A stretch of 64,000 bases of DNA from Burkholderiales bacterium (GCA_024235795.1 JACKLR010000001.1:682001-746000); one strand, 5' to 3'; shown: positions 7,943-16,871, counted from the stretch's first letter. Numbers and translations: made by a program. The notes: a model not told the origin generated them from the letters alone.

Positions 7943-9221
7943 CACTGCTGTCCCGCTAACTGACAAATGAAGAGGCCCGATTCAACCAAAATTGTTACAA
8001 TAGGATTTACGATAACTTATTGAATAAGATTGGAGAATCAGGCCATGGCACATTGTAATACAATCCTTTCCCAAATTCTAAAATTTGTTTCGAGACATGA
8101 ATTTGAGTCTTTGGCAAACCACCATCATGCGGGGCGATCTTTTCGTACCGCTACCCGTTGGTCCCAGTTTGTAGTCATGGTGATGGCACAGTTATCTGGC
8201 CGTATCAGTTTGCGTGATATCGTAGGGAACGTGAATGCGCAAGCACACCGTCTGTATCATCTTGGCAGCGCAAAGCTAACACGCTCGAACCTTGCGCGCA
8301 TGAATGAAAACAAGCCCTATAGCTTGTATGAGGCGTTGTTTGGAAAGTTGTTGCGCCATTGTCAACATCTAACGCCAGGCCATCGATTCCGCTTCAAGAA
8401 CACGCTTTATTCACTGGATGCATCGACCATTGATTTGTGCCTGTCTGTTTTTCCTTGGGCTGATTTTCGAGCTACGAAAGGGGCTATCAAATTGCATGTC
8501 GGCCTCAATCACAGCGGTTATTTGCCTGAATTTACCGTAATCACAGAAGGAAAAACGACTGATATTGAAGTTGGGCGCACACTGGCATTTCCAACTGGCA
8601 GTATCGTGGCAATGGATAGAGGCTACATGGATTACGCTTGGTTTAACCAGTTGACAAACAAAGGCATATATTTTGTTACCCGCCTTAAATCAAATGCCCG
8701 CTATAAAGTGATTGAGCACCACGCTGTACAGAAAAACAAAGGAATAATCAGCGATCAGACGATAATGTTTACCGCTAATAATGCCGTGAAAAAATGTCCG
8801 ATTCCATTACGCCGCATCGTCTATCGAGATATCGATACCGGCAAGCAATATATTTTTCTGACGAATCATTTCAAACTGGCGGCCAAAACCATTGCCGATG
8901 TCTATAAGGCGCGCTGGCAGGTGGAGCTTTTCTTCAAATGGATCAAACAGAACCTTAAAATCAAATCGTTTGTCGGAACCAGCAAAAATGCAGTTATGAC
9001 TCAAATCTGGATCGCATTATGTGTCTATTTGCTGATCGCGTTTATCAAATTTCAGTCAAAGATTCATATCAGTATGCAACAAATACTACGATTGTTGCAG
9101 CTCAATCTTTTTGAAAAACGTGATCTCATGGCTCTTTTGCGAGGCGATCCTCCTGATAGCCGCTTCAAATATGATAACCAACCAACTTTGTTTTGATTGG
9201 AAAGTTAACGGGACAGCAGTG
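7943..9221 (+). mobile_element. IS4-family insertion sequence
   Basis: Terminal inverted repeats CACTGCTGTCCCGCTAACT (7943 onward) and its near-perfect inverse ending at 9221 (one internal mismatch, C versus T) bracket a single intact transposase gene. I find no clear target duplication outside the ends. That suits an element whose insertion was accompanied or followed by an adjacent deletion; the neighbouring genes on both sides are fragments. Confidence 0.88.
8045..9196 (+). CDS. IS4-family DDE transposase
   Basis: A 383-residue transposase. ATG at 8045 is chosen because GGAGAA lies about 8 bp upstream; an earlier TTG at 8030 would overlap that site. The catalytic core is readable: L-D-A-S-T-I-D (first Asp), A-M-D-R-G-Y-M-D (second Asp) and the IS4 signature Y-x2-R-x3-E-x6-K in Y-K-A-R-W-Q-V-E-L-F-F-K-W-I-K. 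No frameshifts, so probably functional. Confidence 0.93.
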   Translation: MAHCNTILSQILKFVSRHEFESLANHHHAGRSFRTATRWSQFVVMVMAQLSGRISLRDIVGNVNAQAHRLYHLGSAKLTRSNLARMNENKPYSLYEALFGKLLRHCQHLTPGHRFRFKNTLYSLDASTIDLCLSVFPWADFRATKGAIKLHVGLNHSGYLPEFTVITEGKTTDIEVGRTLAFPTGSIVAMDRGYMDYAWFNQLTNKGIYFVTRLKSNARYKVIEHHAVQKNKGIISDQTIMFTANNAVKKCPIPLRRIVYRDIDTGKQYIFLTNHFKLAAKTIADVYKARWQVELFFKWIKQNLKIKSFVGTSKNAVMTQIWIALCVYLLIAFIKFQSKIHISMQQILRLLQLNLFEKRDLMALLRGDPPDSRFKYDNQPTLF

Positions 9222-9339
9222 CTCTTTTCTTGAAGATTTTTGCAATCTTTTCTGCCTCCTCAGCTTCTTTATGCGTTCCGCTTCCCAAAAAAATAACGTC
9301 CCGCATATCCTCGGGCGTGATTGTGAATTTATTTCCTTT
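9222..9339 (-). pseudogene. gene fragment cut by the IS4 element
   Basis: On the minus strand an open frame of about 39 codons runs to the IS boundary. It includes F-T-I-T-P-E-D-M-R-D-V-I-F-L-G-S-G-T and a charged helix E-A-E-E-A-E-K-I-A-K-I-F-K-K-R. It has the composition of real protein but begins after a TGA and ends at the IS end, so both termini are lost. Its position beside a traG stub suggests a conjugation gene, but I cannot name it. Confidence 0.35.
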
Positions 9340-9675
9340 TCATTGGGGTGATCTTAAATTAGTTTTTGTTCCGACATGATTATTCTAATCAATAGAATTC
9401 GAAAACAAAAACAATCAACAACATATTCATTTTCTAATTGTTTTCTTTATCCTATCAAAACATACTTTGTATTTCAGAGTGTTTAAATTTTTATCTTGAA
9501 TTATATCTACCACTCAAATTTCCAGTCGTTCAGTCTGTAACTAACGAATTGTTAGTCTTTGTATTGGCGGCTCAATTTAACCATTATTAATGAATATAAT
9601 CAGCAGGTAAAAAAACCGTCGAATGGGTTTGGCTTGATTAGTGGTAATTGATACTAAGATTAAATCAATATTTTG
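9340..9675. other. AT-rich stretch without a recognisable gene
   Basis: No frame of convincing length or composition on either strand. A short inverted repeat CTAAC-gaatt-GTTAG lies near 9542-9556. The region separates the IS-truncated transfer remnant from the small cargo genes and is probably a rearranged spacer. Confidence 0.5.
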
Positions 9676-9951
9676 TTATTGCGCCGATTGATTTTCTTCC
9701 ATTGGCACCACTCTGTTTCCAGATAGAATATCAATGTTCCCAGTCCACCTATCTAAGCGATATGCTATCATATTGTCACTGACTGCAGTTAGATCATATC
9801 GCCACATATAAGCAGTTGATAAAAAAATCAATATGACAATTAAGATAATGCCATTACTGGATAACTTATTCTTTATGGGATAAGCGCAATTAGGACATTG
9901 TTCAGCTTTGTCAGAAATATTATTGCCACATTCTTTGCATTGTATAAGCAT
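9676..9951 (-). CDS. small zinc-ribbon membrane protein
   Basis: 91 residues. The N-terminus is a zinc ribbon with two Cys pairs, C-K-E-C-G-N and C-P-N-C-A-Y-P. A single hydrophobic segment follows (G-I-I-L-I-V-I-L-I-F-L), then a short polar tail. Such zinc-ribbon plus TM proteins are common in prophages and islands and have no assigned function. It heads the minus-strand cargo cluster 9676-12544 only in position, since its neighbours lie upstream of it. Confidence 0.6.
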   Translation of the reverse strand: MLIQCKECGNNISDKAEQCPNCAYPIKNKLSSNGIILIVILIFLSTAYMWRYDLTAVSDNMIAYRLDRWTGNIDILSGNRVVPMEENQSAQ

Positions 9952-9992
9952 GCAGTTCTTAACCTATAATTACGCTAAATTAGGACTTTATA

Positions 9993-10619
9993 TTATGGTT
10001 CTATGATGTACTTTATCTTGGGATTTGGTGGCTTGTATTGGATGCCATCAGAAGTTGTTGTTAACGTTTCGAAAACTTCCAAGTTGCCGGACAAATCACT
10101 TCTACCGATAGTATGTATTATATGGCCGCCGTGAATTAGTCCTGACAATATAAATTGATTGTTTTGCTCATCGTAATCAAATATATATGTGTAATTTATT
10201 ATGGTGAATAGACTTGAGATTGCTTGGTTTCCAAAGATTCTTCCATCCATGTTGGTATGTAATGAATTGTATGTTACCGTTAGTTTATTGCTATTAAGTA
10301 TTCCTGCAGCATTTGTTGATTCCAGTTTATCTGGGTTAATAGCAAAAACTCCATCAACTCCGAATATCCTATTTTCAATACAAAAACCACCTTCATCATC
10401 GTACCAAGGCATGCCGCCATGTAATTTCAATCTGTATACGCCGTCATTAATATGCTCTATCACTTCAATTGAGCTTCTGGCTGGCGAGAATGTTGTCTCC
10501 ACAGGCGTTTCTCCGATTGGAGTATCTTTAGAACACGCCACTCCATCATAAACAATGGATAATGAATTTGCGTAATTGCTAAAAAGTAATGCAATAAGAA
10601 AAATGATTGTTTTTTTCAT
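9993..10619 (-). CDS. hypothetical exported protein
   Basis: 208 residues with a clear Sec signal peptide (K-K-T-I-I-F-L-I-A-L-L-F then N-Y-A-N-S as a probable cleavage region). The mature part is polar with alternating beta-type sequence and several Cys (for example G-V-A-C-S and G-F-C-I-E-N). I recognise no family. Its start overlaps the stop of the next gene upstream by 4 bp (10616-10619), so the two are translationally coupled. Confidence 0.65.
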   Translation of the reverse strand: MKKTIIFLIALLFSNYANSLSIVYDGVACSKDTPIGETPVETTFSPARSSIEVIEHINDGVYRLKLHGGMPWYDDEGGFCIENRIFGVDGVFAINPDKLESTNAAGILNSNKLTVTYNSLHTNMDGRIFGNQAISSLFTIINYTYIFDYDEQNNQFILSGLIHGGHIIHTIGRSDLSGNLEVFETLTTTSDGIQYKPPNPKIKYIIEP

Positions 10620-11038
10620 TCTTTTCTCTTATGTTGTTGGCTCATATAGATGACAAAAAATCCAAAAACCCAGATCAATAACAAAATGTCCAAAGCTTTG
10701 ATAAAAGTTCTTTCATTATCTTTAAGGCAATCTAAATAATTATCAGCACCTAAACAATTTATATCTTCGGTTTGTCCTCTATCAAAATAGTACATAAGCA
10801 CAGCAACAATAAAAACATAGACTGCACAACTAATTAAAACTTTATTATTATGATGATTCGTTACAAACCAATATAAACCTGTAATAAAACAAGGAAATGC
10901 TAGTCTCCAGTCGCTTGTTATTCCCTGAACCAAGACCACAACCAGCATTGATGCAAATGTAATTTCAAGATATCTTGAAACAGTTTTGCGCGTTATTCCG
11001 AGTTTTTCCTCTTCTTGTAATTCCTCTAAAGTTTTCAT
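10616..11038 (-). CDS. hypothetical integral membrane protein
   Basis: 140 residues with a charged N-terminus (E-E-L-Q-E-E-E-K-L-G-I) followed by four hydrophobic segments at about residues 28-45, 46-60, 68-86 and 117-134. Between TM3 and TM4 is a loop with two Cys (I-N-C-L-G and Y-L-D-C-L-K). No family recognised. Overlap with the exported protein gene downstream suggests the two act together at the envelope. Confidence 0.6.
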   Translation of the reverse strand: MKTLEELQEEEKLGITRKTVSRYLEITFASMLVVVLVQGITSDWRLAFPCFITGLYWFVTNHHNNKVLISCAVYVFIVAVLMYYFDRGQTEDINCLGADNYLDCLKDNERTFIKALDILLLIWVFGFFVIYMSQQHKRKE

Positions 11039-11172
11039 TGTAAACTTTTTAAAGTGTAACTATCTAACCCAGTCATTAAATGCGCCATGGATAGAATATG
11101 GCAGCTTATCCTCGGAGAGAAGATTGAGTGCTTGCAAATGCACGTTTTTTAAAAGATTCGCCTTTAATTGAT

Positions 11173-11913
11173 TTATCTTTTTGCACCACCTCCATATTGA
11201 CCAAAATCCCTATCTATATCTACCCATGGATTAATACTGTCAAATACTTGAGAAGCAGGATCAATCTCGTATTTTATTCGGTCAAACGGTTTAGTTAAAT
11301 CAAATTTATAGCTGGTGCCAGAAAAACTTTTATAGGGATATTCGTTATCATATTTTGAACCAAACCTTTGATTGCTCCCGAGTCCAAAATTTATTGAATC
11401 ACGATTATTTGACAATGTTGAATGGGAGTTGGACTGCGATCTAATGTTATATGAGCGAGAATCGTAATGACTCGTTGCGGCCTTTCCAGCATAATATGCT
11501 GTAACACCGACAGCCAGACCTACGATAGTTGTAACAAATAGCTGCCTTGCTGCTTCTTGTTGTAATTGTGTTGGATGTTGGTCAATAAGATCAGAAGGCG
11601 GAACTGACTCCCCCATTCTTTTGAGTGTAATCTTTGCATTTGCATCTCCATAACGACTTGCTTTTTTGAACCAATATAAAGCTTCATCCTTTCTATCCAC
11701 CATCAAAAGCGACACGCCTAGATTATTCATAGCTCCCGGATCGCCTTTTTTTGCAAGTTCTGAGTAAACACTAGATGCTGCTGCAAAATCTCTATTCTCA
11801 ATAGCAGTTAAGCCTTCCGCAAATAAAGCTCGGTCATTCTTCAATAGGTTAGAAGCACAGCCAATCATGAACAAAGTTATAAACAATAAACTAATAACTT
11901 TTAGTAACTTCAT
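11173..11913 (-). CDS. lipoprotein with Sel1/TPR-like repeats
   Basis: 246 residues. The lipobox L-F-M-I-G-C-A-S places the lipidated Cys at about residue 19. Residues about 30-105 form helical repeats of Sel1/TPR type (A-L-Y-W-F-K-K-A-S-R-Y-G-D-A-N-A is the Sel1 signature). A short hydrophobic patch follows (V-T-T-I-V-G-L-A-V-G-V-T-A-Y), then a Ser/Tyr/Asn-rich tail. Sel1 repeats usually mediate protein contacts in the envelope. Orientation and spacing fit the minus-strand cargo set, but it is separated from the next gene by 134 bp. Confidence 0.7.
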   Translation of the reverse strand: MKLLKVISLLFITLFMIGCASNLLKNDRALFAEGLTAIENRDFAAASSVYSELAKKGDPGAMNNLGVSLLMVDRKDEALYWFKKASRYGDANAKITLKRMGESVPPSDLIDQHPTQLQQEAARQLFVTTIVGLAVGVTAYYAGKAATSHYDSRSYNIRSQSNSHSTLSNNRDSINFGLGSNQRFGSKYDNEYPYKSFSGTSYKFDLTKPFDRIKYEIDPASQVFDSINPWVDIDRDFGQYGGGAKR

Positions 11914-11950
11914 TTATGCTCTCTCGTCTAAATGAATTAGACTGATTTAA

Positions 11951-12544
11951 TCATGATTCTGAAATGCCAAGATTGCTTTCGAAGGCATCCCACCATTTTT
12001 CCAGTCCTTTTCTAACGGATTCGGGTGGAGGATTGTGGCCATATACGAATCCTTTTATTTTATCCCTTGGGTCTACTCTGAATGAAATCTGCACTAAAGT
12101 TTTATTTTTCACCTTTTCTGAAGTGATATTAACTTTGCCAGTGACATAAAATTTACCACTTTCATCAAGAGTGTAGAAATTTGAATAAAATTTTCCGACA
12201 TGATTTGCAGCAATTGCTTGCATCATAGGCTCTTCAATGGCTTTGATAGCTTTATATTCATCTTTTGAGAATGGAGCGGGTGTCAGAGCAATTACTATTA
12301 TTGATGTATTATTTTCCTCTTTAATTGTAAAGCCAAGTTGTATCGCGGTTTTTTTTGCAGCATCTAAACATTGATTTAATTCTTTGAAATAGACTCTGCT
12401 TCCATTTGAAGAAATAATTTTCTGATTAACCTCACCCCAAAATGAATCAATTTCATCCATTCCGTTCTGCATCTGCTCCATGCTAACGCAGCCAGAAATT
12501 AGAACCAATAAAACAATACTTATTCCCTTTTTAACAAATAACAT
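11951..12544 (-). CDS. hypothetical lipoprotein
   Basis: The ATG at 12544 gives a compact lipoprotein signal (K-K-G-I-S-I-V-L-L-V-L-I-S-G-C). In-frame ATGs at 12571 and further upstream are possible but would put extra residues ahead of the signal, and none has a strong ribosome binding site. The mature part has one conserved-looking helix/strand unit (F-K-E-L-N-Q-C-L-D-A-A) and ends with W-W-D-A-F-E-S-N. Family not recognised. It lies 37 bp upstream of the Sel1 lipoprotein gene, so co-transcription is likely. Confidence 0.6.
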   Translation of the reverse strand: MLFVKKGISIVLLVLISGCVSMEQMQNGMDEIDSFWGEVNQKIISSNGSRVYFKELNQCLDAAKKTAIQLGFTIKEENNTSIIVIALTPAPFSKDEYKAIKAIEEPMMQAIAANHVGKFYSNFYTLDESGKFYVTGKVNITSEKVKNKTLVQISFRVDPRDKIKGFVYGHNPPPESVRKGLEKWWDAFESNLGISES

Positions 12545-12678
12545 GTTATTGCTGTGTCGATTAAACTGCATTGCACGATTTTCACATATGTTTTTCTTTA
12601 TACTCCAAAGAATAACATTAATATTTTGTAAAACAAGAACTTTCTGGCATATCAAGTTCAGATATAGTGAAATGAATA

Positions 12679-13149
12679 TTAAACTGAAGTCAATTTAATT
12701 CGAGATGTTTCTTCTAAAATCAAATAAACAAACTGTTCAATATTTGGTGCGCTCGAACAACGAGGCCCGGCAACATTCAAAATCTGTATTGAGTATGTCG
12801 CAAAGAATGTTTTGATCTGTTCTTTCCATTGATTATCAGGATAAACATGCAAACAGGGTTTCCCGATTTTATTGGCGTATTCCTGGGTGAACAATGATCC
12901 ACTTGCTAGTTCCTGGCTCAATGAAATAATTAATGTGGCATCGCTGTCGCGAACATTCCACTTGGTTCGCTTCATGTACCCTTTGCTATCAGTTTCCTGC
13001 AAATCATAGTGACTGGGGATTACACCATTTTCTGCACGCCGACCAAAAGGGCACCAACCACCATAAGGAATTTTGTTTGCTATCGCCCAATCCAAAGCCG
13101 CCCGATCTGCACCAGTTTGACCGCCTGATATTATTTTCTTGAAACTCAC
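12679..13149 (-). CDS. cpYpsA-like 'putative molybdenum carrier' family protein
   Basis: 156 residues, close to the usual length of this Rossmann-fold family (Pfam cpYpsA). The start I-I-S-G-G-Q-T-G-A-D-R-A-A-L-D-W-A is the family hallmark, followed by G-G-W-C-P-F-G-R-R-A-E-N-G and N-V-R-D-S-D-A-T-L-I-I-S. Members bind nucleotide-like ligands; the 'molybdenum carrier' name is historical and the true ligand is uncertain. It is frequent on mobile elements. The stop of the upstream small gene abuts its start at 13149. Confidence 0.85.
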   Translation of the reverse strand: MSFKKIISGGQTGADRAALDWAIANKIPYGGWCPFGRRAENGVIPSHYDLQETDSKGYMKRTKWNVRDSDATLIISLSQELASGSLFTQEYANKIGKPCLHVYPDNQWKEQIKTFFATYSIQILNVAGPRCSSAPNIEQFVYLILEETSRIKLTSV

Positions 13150-13355
13150 TATTCATTCACCTTGTCACGCTGTTCTTTTACTGAAAAGCTTTTCATCAGC
13201 TTATAAGCTGGAAACATTCGAATACGCTCCCATTCCTTTTCTGGAACTTCAATTCCCTTTGATTCGTCGTCAACTGCTTTTATAATATCCTCGATAGTCG
13301 CTGGCTTGCTTAATCGTGATTCCAAAGCTATTACGCGCCGTTTAATCGCTGACAT
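13149..13355 (-). CDS. small hypothetical element protein
   Basis: 68 residues from the ATG at 13355, which lies inside the end of the upstream frame (14-bp overlap). Sequence is charged and helical: M-S-A-I-K-R-R-V-I-A-L-E-S-R-L, then a short acidic stretch and M-K-S-F-S-V-K-E-Q-R. The opening A-L-E-S-R-L resembles the start of the next small gene upstream (L-N-K-L-E-Q-K), as in clusters of small coiled-coil prophage proteins. No known function. Confidence 0.5.
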   Translation of the reverse strand: MSAIKRRVIALESRLSKPATIEDIIKAVDDESKGIEVPEKEWERIRMFPAYKLMKSFSVKEQRDKVNE

Positions 13356-13533
13356 GTTTCTTAGGCGCAACAAAATTAACTTTTAATATCATGCGGCCTT
13401 GTGCCTCTGCCTCATTCATTTCTTGTAACTGCTCAGGTGTCCAACGATTATCTGCGGTTGGCACCATAACTAAGGGCATCATAACGGGCTTCATCTTTTG
13501 TTCCAGCTTGTTCAGACGATTTCTAAGACTCAT
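13342..13533 (-). CDS. small hypothetical element protein
   Basis: 63 residues: N-terminal heptad-like helix (M-S-L-R-N-R-L-N-K-L-E-Q-K), a hydrophobic strand (V-M-M-P-L-V-M-V-P) and W-T-P-E-Q-L-Q-E-M-N-E-A-E-A-Q-G. The start overlaps the end of the DUF5681-like gene by 11 bp and its own end overlaps the next gene, so this is a tightly packed operon. Similar short proteins occur in prophage and integrative-element replication regions, but no function is known to me. Confidence 0.5.
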   Translation of the reverse strand: MSLRNRLNKLEQKMKPVMMPLVMVPTADNRWTPEQLQEMNEAEAQGRMILKVNFVAPKKHVSD

Positions 13534-13948
13534 CCTTATTTTCCAATGCAGTTATTCGTGCTTCCAGCTCGGTAATTTCTATTAGCCGCGCTTGTGATCC
13601 TAACCCACTCAATAAAGCTTGGCCTTGATCAGGTGTCAATACTCCGGTAGCAACGGACTGGATAATGGTCTGTCCTTGCTCGGATAAGGTGGCATTTTCA
13701 GGCAAAGTGAGTGATACGCTTTGTTCCATTGATTTCAAAGGTGGAATGACACGTTCCAGCAACAACTTTGCTGCCTGGACATCGCCTTCTTTGGCTTTGT
13801 TGACCATCTGAGAAATGATTTCCGGAACATGTCTAGCAATGCTATCACGTAGTTCAGCCACTTTACTTGCGCCTGGTTTGCGACCATTTGGATTACCGCT
13901 TTCACCTTTTTTCCAGCGTCCACGTTTGGTTTCTTCAGTTGTTGTCAT
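13523..13948 (-). CDS. DUF5681-like phage/element protein
   Basis: 141 residues from the ATG at 13948 (AGGA upstream). The N-terminal motif W-K-K-G-E-S-G-N-P-N-G-R-K-P-G matches the short DUF5681 signature found in many phage and integrative-element proteins, often near terminase-type genes. It continues with a helical region (A-A-K-L-L-L-E-R-V-I-P-P) and a C-terminal coiled-coil-like segment (I-T-E-L-E-A-R-I-T-A-L-E-N-K). It starts the operon of small genes ending at 12679. Role unknown, probably DNA-associated. Confidence 0.65.
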   Translation of the reverse strand: MTTTEETKRGRWKKGESGNPNGRKPGASKVAELRDSIARHVPEIISQMVNKAKEGDVQAAKLLLERVIPPLKSMEQSVSLTLPENATLSEQGQTIIQSVATGVLTPDQGQALLSGLGSQARLIEITELEARITALENKDES

Positions 13949-14070
13949 CTTGCTTTTTTCCTGCTTTAACAAGTGAATTGAATAATTTGTAAGCTATTTA
14001 TATTTCTGTGTATGAGCGTATATTGATTCTTATGCTCTGTGTATTTTGACCACAATAACCACAAAAAGAA

Positions 14071-16260
14071 TCATGCACAGTATTTCTGTGGTTTTTGTGG
14101 TGTGTTTTGCTGGTTTGAGTTCTGCAGAATCGCTGGATTAACTTCAAATATCCTGCTCGGCCTGCCTTGTACCTGCTTCATTGGTTTAGGTTGGATATAG
14201 TATCGTTCAATCAAAACATCGATAATGGGTTCAAGTTCACCTGCCCGCTTATATTTTGTCTTGTGTGCATACTGACAATCCCTAAAAGTGAATACAGGCT
14301 TTCCCTCCCGTTCTATCCATCGCAAAACATGACGCGCACCATCCAATGCAGGATCGGCACCCATAAGATCAAAAACGACCAAGGCATGTGCACTTAAGCT
14401 GTCAGCCATTTTTAACGCAGCATTCATGTCTTCAACATCAATTCTATTTTCCCAAAGCTTTTCATGCGCATGGCGTGCAATATGCAACAAGGCGGCTATC
14501 CTGATTGCTGCACCCGGTAGCTTGCCTGCCCAGTCAGTCAGATAGGCATAGGTTCCTCCTTCACGCATTCCGGCTTCAACCTTGTGAGCAAAGACATGCC
14601 ATGCCTGAAATGCGGCATCAGTCATTTTCAAGATATGCGCACAGGGCTCATCTTGTTCATTGCGGATCATTTCATGATTGAGTATTGCAGTTATGGCTTC
14701 GGTATAGCGGTCACAATAATCGGATACCATGGGTTTTGTTTTCAGCGTCCTGTAACCAAGGTTTGAATGCGGCAATACATATAGGAAACGCGCCAGTAAT
14801 CCACGCCCCCTGAAACTGGGTTTTCCGGTCAATCCACGCAATACTTCAGGTTGCGGTGACAATCCCATGGTTAATGCTGGTGATTGCATGAATACCGGCG
14901 GGCGGCTGCCACGGTTCACCCTGACCGAGCTTCCGGCATGGCCTTGGAGGTATATATCCAAGTTGGGGATACCCGAAGAATAACGCCCACCCATGATATC
15001 GAATACCCCAGCTTCATCGCTAAGTAGGGCCATTTTTTCACCGTTATCAGCCATGATTGTTCCCAAATTTTCCGGGGTTACGTCTTGCGCCCAAATCTGT
15101 GGTGCCGTTGGGATTTCCGGCAAATCAGCTTCAACTTCAGCAATCTCTTTTTTTAATGACTCAAACTTGGCAGCCTCGGCTTTGCAAGCCATCTTGCGTA
15201 AATAGTTCAACCGTTCACGGATCGTTGCATCATCGGATTGTGCTTTCTTGATTTTCGGTTCTAGTACCTCCCGCTGTAGCTTTTCCCATTTGCTCAAGGG
15301 TGCTGTAGCGGCCATTTGAACCGCTGTTTTGCGGCTTCCTGGCGGAAGTGCTGCACATGTCCAGATATTTACAGGCTCGAAATAATCAGAATTCACACGT
15401 ACCCGATACTTGCCTTGTGCTGCCGCACTGATAGCCGCCAGAACCATCATGGCAGATAATTCCGGTGGTGTTTCTGTTGATTCGCTCAATGCTGTTATAA
15501 AGTTTTGAATGGTATCCGGGAATAATTCGTTTGACCACTCTGGCAGTTCGGCTGATTCAAGGCTGATTGGAGTTGGCCAGTCGATCATGTTTACTGGATT
15601 TGAGTCTGCTAGCCATTCAACAGGGATGGGTTCACTGTATTCTTTTATCGCCTTCTTAAGTTCAGCATTCAATTCGCCATTCTTGATGAAACTCATAGGT
15701 ATTGGCTCATAACCATTCCAATCCAATAGCGCCTTGTCGATAAAAACCATTAACCAGTCGACTATATCACCAGCAGGTGGCAAGTTGGGCAAACGAACAA
15801 TCGATAGGGCGGGCGGCTTCTTGAGTCTAGCCAGAATTGTGGCTATGGTTTTGATATAACCTTCTCCAGGATCATCATTATCTGGAAGCAAATAAACCTG
15901 TTTACGGCCATTAAGTGGTTGCCAGTCAGTTTTTCCAGCGGCATTGCTCCCACCTTGTGAGGTGATTGCCACGAGTCCCAGGGATTGCAAAGCAGCGGCA
16001 GCTTTTTCACCTTCGACGATAAATACAGCACGTTTGGCTTCTGCATGTTCCAATGTATCCAAACCAAACAATGGACGATTTTCGGGTAAGCTGCCCACCT
16101 GCCAGTCTTGTTTATCATTGCGGTTAAAGTACGGTATCACTTCTTTGCATCGCTCATCATCATAGCGGACAACATAGCCCAGCGGTTTACCTTCACAGTT
16201 GCGGTATTCCCACACATGGCGACGTGGTTTTCCGTTATATGTTTCGGGTATGCCTTGCAT
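14071..16260 (-). CDS. TOPRIM-DUF3987 primase/helicase-like replication protein
   Basis: 729 residues. The N-terminal third has a TOPRIM-like domain (F-I-V-E-G-E-K-A-A-A-A-L, then V-Y-L-L-P-D-N-D-D-P-G) that in primases binds metal for nucleotide transfer. The rest reads as DUF3987, a helicase-like region of phage and island replication proteins (P-P-G-S-R-K-T as a degenerate Walker A at about residue 300; W-A-Q-D-V-T-P-E-N-L). The start ATG at 16260 overlaps the stop of the zinc-finger gene (TGATG), so the two polypeptides are coupled and together rebuild a zinc finger-TOPRIM-helicase primase. The C-terminal tail has a Q-K-P-Q-K repeat also seen in the integrase. Confidence 0.8.
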   Translation of the reverse strand: MQGIPETYNGKPRRHVWEYRNCEGKPLGYVVRYDDERCKEVIPYFNRNDKQDWQVGSLPENRPLFGLDTLEHAEAKRAVFIVEGEKAAAALQSLGLVAITSQGGSNAAGKTDWQPLNGRKQVYLLPDNDDPGEGYIKTIATILARLKKPPALSIVRLPNLPPAGDIVDWLMVFIDKALLDWNGYEPIPMSFIKNGELNAELKKAIKEYSEPIPVEWLADSNPVNMIDWPTPISLESAELPEWSNELFPDTIQNFITALSESTETPPELSAMMVLAAISAAAQGKYRVRVNSDYFEPVNIWTCAALPPGSRKTAVQMAATAPLSKWEKLQREVLEPKIKKAQSDDATIRERLNYLRKMACKAEAAKFESLKKEIAEVEADLPEIPTAPQIWAQDVTPENLGTIMADNGEKMALLSDEAGVFDIMGGRYSSGIPNLDIYLQGHAGSSVRVNRGSRPPVFMQSPALTMGLSPQPEVLRGLTGKPSFRGRGLLARFLYVLPHSNLGYRTLKTKPMVSDYCDRYTEAITAILNHEMIRNEQDEPCAHILKMTDAAFQAWHVFAHKVEAGMREGGTYAYLTDWAGKLPGAAIRIAALLHIARHAHEKLWENRIDVEDMNAALKMADSLSAHALVVFDLMGADPALDGARHVLRWIEREGKPVFTFRDCQYAHKTKYKRAGELEPIIDVLIERYYIQPKPMKQVQGRPSRIFEVNPAILQNSNQQNTPQKPQKYCA

Positions 16261-16559
16261 CACAGCCCCCATTCATTGGTCAATTTATTCAACGCTTCGG
16301 GGAAGCTCAATCCGTCCCTTTGTTGAATAAACGCAATAATGTCACCGCCTTTCGATCCACACGAAAAGCATACAAATGCACCAGTTTCAAGGTTTACCCG
16401 GAAACTTCCTTTGTGTTTATCATTGTGAAATGGACACAACCCACCATCACGCCATCCGTTACCACGGATAGATGGCATGACTGGCAGTTCTACTCGATAG
16501 AATTCAGTGGGTGGGATATAAGCTTTGATAGCTTTAAGTGATTCAATGTTTGATTTCAT
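16260..16559 (-). CDS. CHC2 zinc-finger protein (primase zinc-binding subunit)
   Basis: 99 residues matching only the N-terminal zinc-binding domain of DnaG-type primases: C-P-F-H-N-D-K-H followed by C-F-S-C-G-S-K-G-G-D-I-I-A-F. The three Cys plus His make a CHC2 zinc site that recognises template DNA. In cellular DnaG this domain is fused to the catalytic core; here it is a separate gene immediately ahead of the TOPRIM-DUF3987 gene with TGATG overlap. The pair is therefore a split primase for the integrated element. Confidence 0.85.
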   Translation of the reverse strand: MKSNIESLKAIKAYIPPTEFYRVELPVMPSIRGNGWRDGGLCPFHNDKHKGSFRVNLETGAFVCFSCGSKGGDIIAFIQQRDGLSFPEALNKLTNEWGL

Positions 16560-16568
16560 TGAACGCTC

Positions 16569-16871
16569 CTAAGCAATAAAAGCCAGCATCAAAATGGCCA
16601 CATGCAGTAAAGAAATAAAAAGTATTGATTGACTTGCAATCCAGGATAAGAAACCGCCATGGTTGATCAAAATTTTTGAACCAACGCGCCGTATATGGGG
16701 TTCTAAACCGTTTCCAGGAATTTCACCTTTGCTTGATTTGCGCGGCTTGGCTTTAAAAACGTAATTACGGATTGCTGGTTCTGTGAAACTTGGTTCGGCC
16801 TTGGATAGTAGTTTTATGGTTAACCACGTTTTATGAAGTGATTTTGTGTAACATTCCTTATCATTTTTCAT
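16569..16871 (-). CDS. excisionase/AlpA-like DNA-binding protein with hydrophobic tail
   Basis: 100 residues. The pattern W-L-T-I-K-L-L-S-K-A-E-P-S-F-T-E-P-A-I-R-N-Y-V and I-R-R-V-G-S-K-I-L-I-N-H-G-G-F-L-S-W is that of short winged-helix proteins near integrase genes, which act as excisionases or as regulators of them. The last 20 residues are strongly hydrophobic, unusual for this family, and may result from loss of the original stop codon. It lies 9 bp upstream of the zinc-finger primase gene. Confidence 0.6.
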   Translation of the reverse strand: MKNDKECYTKSLHKTWLTIKLLSKAEPSFTEPAIRNYVFKAKPRKSSKGEIPGNGLEPHIRRVGSKILINHGGFLSWIASQSILFISLLHVAILMLAFIA

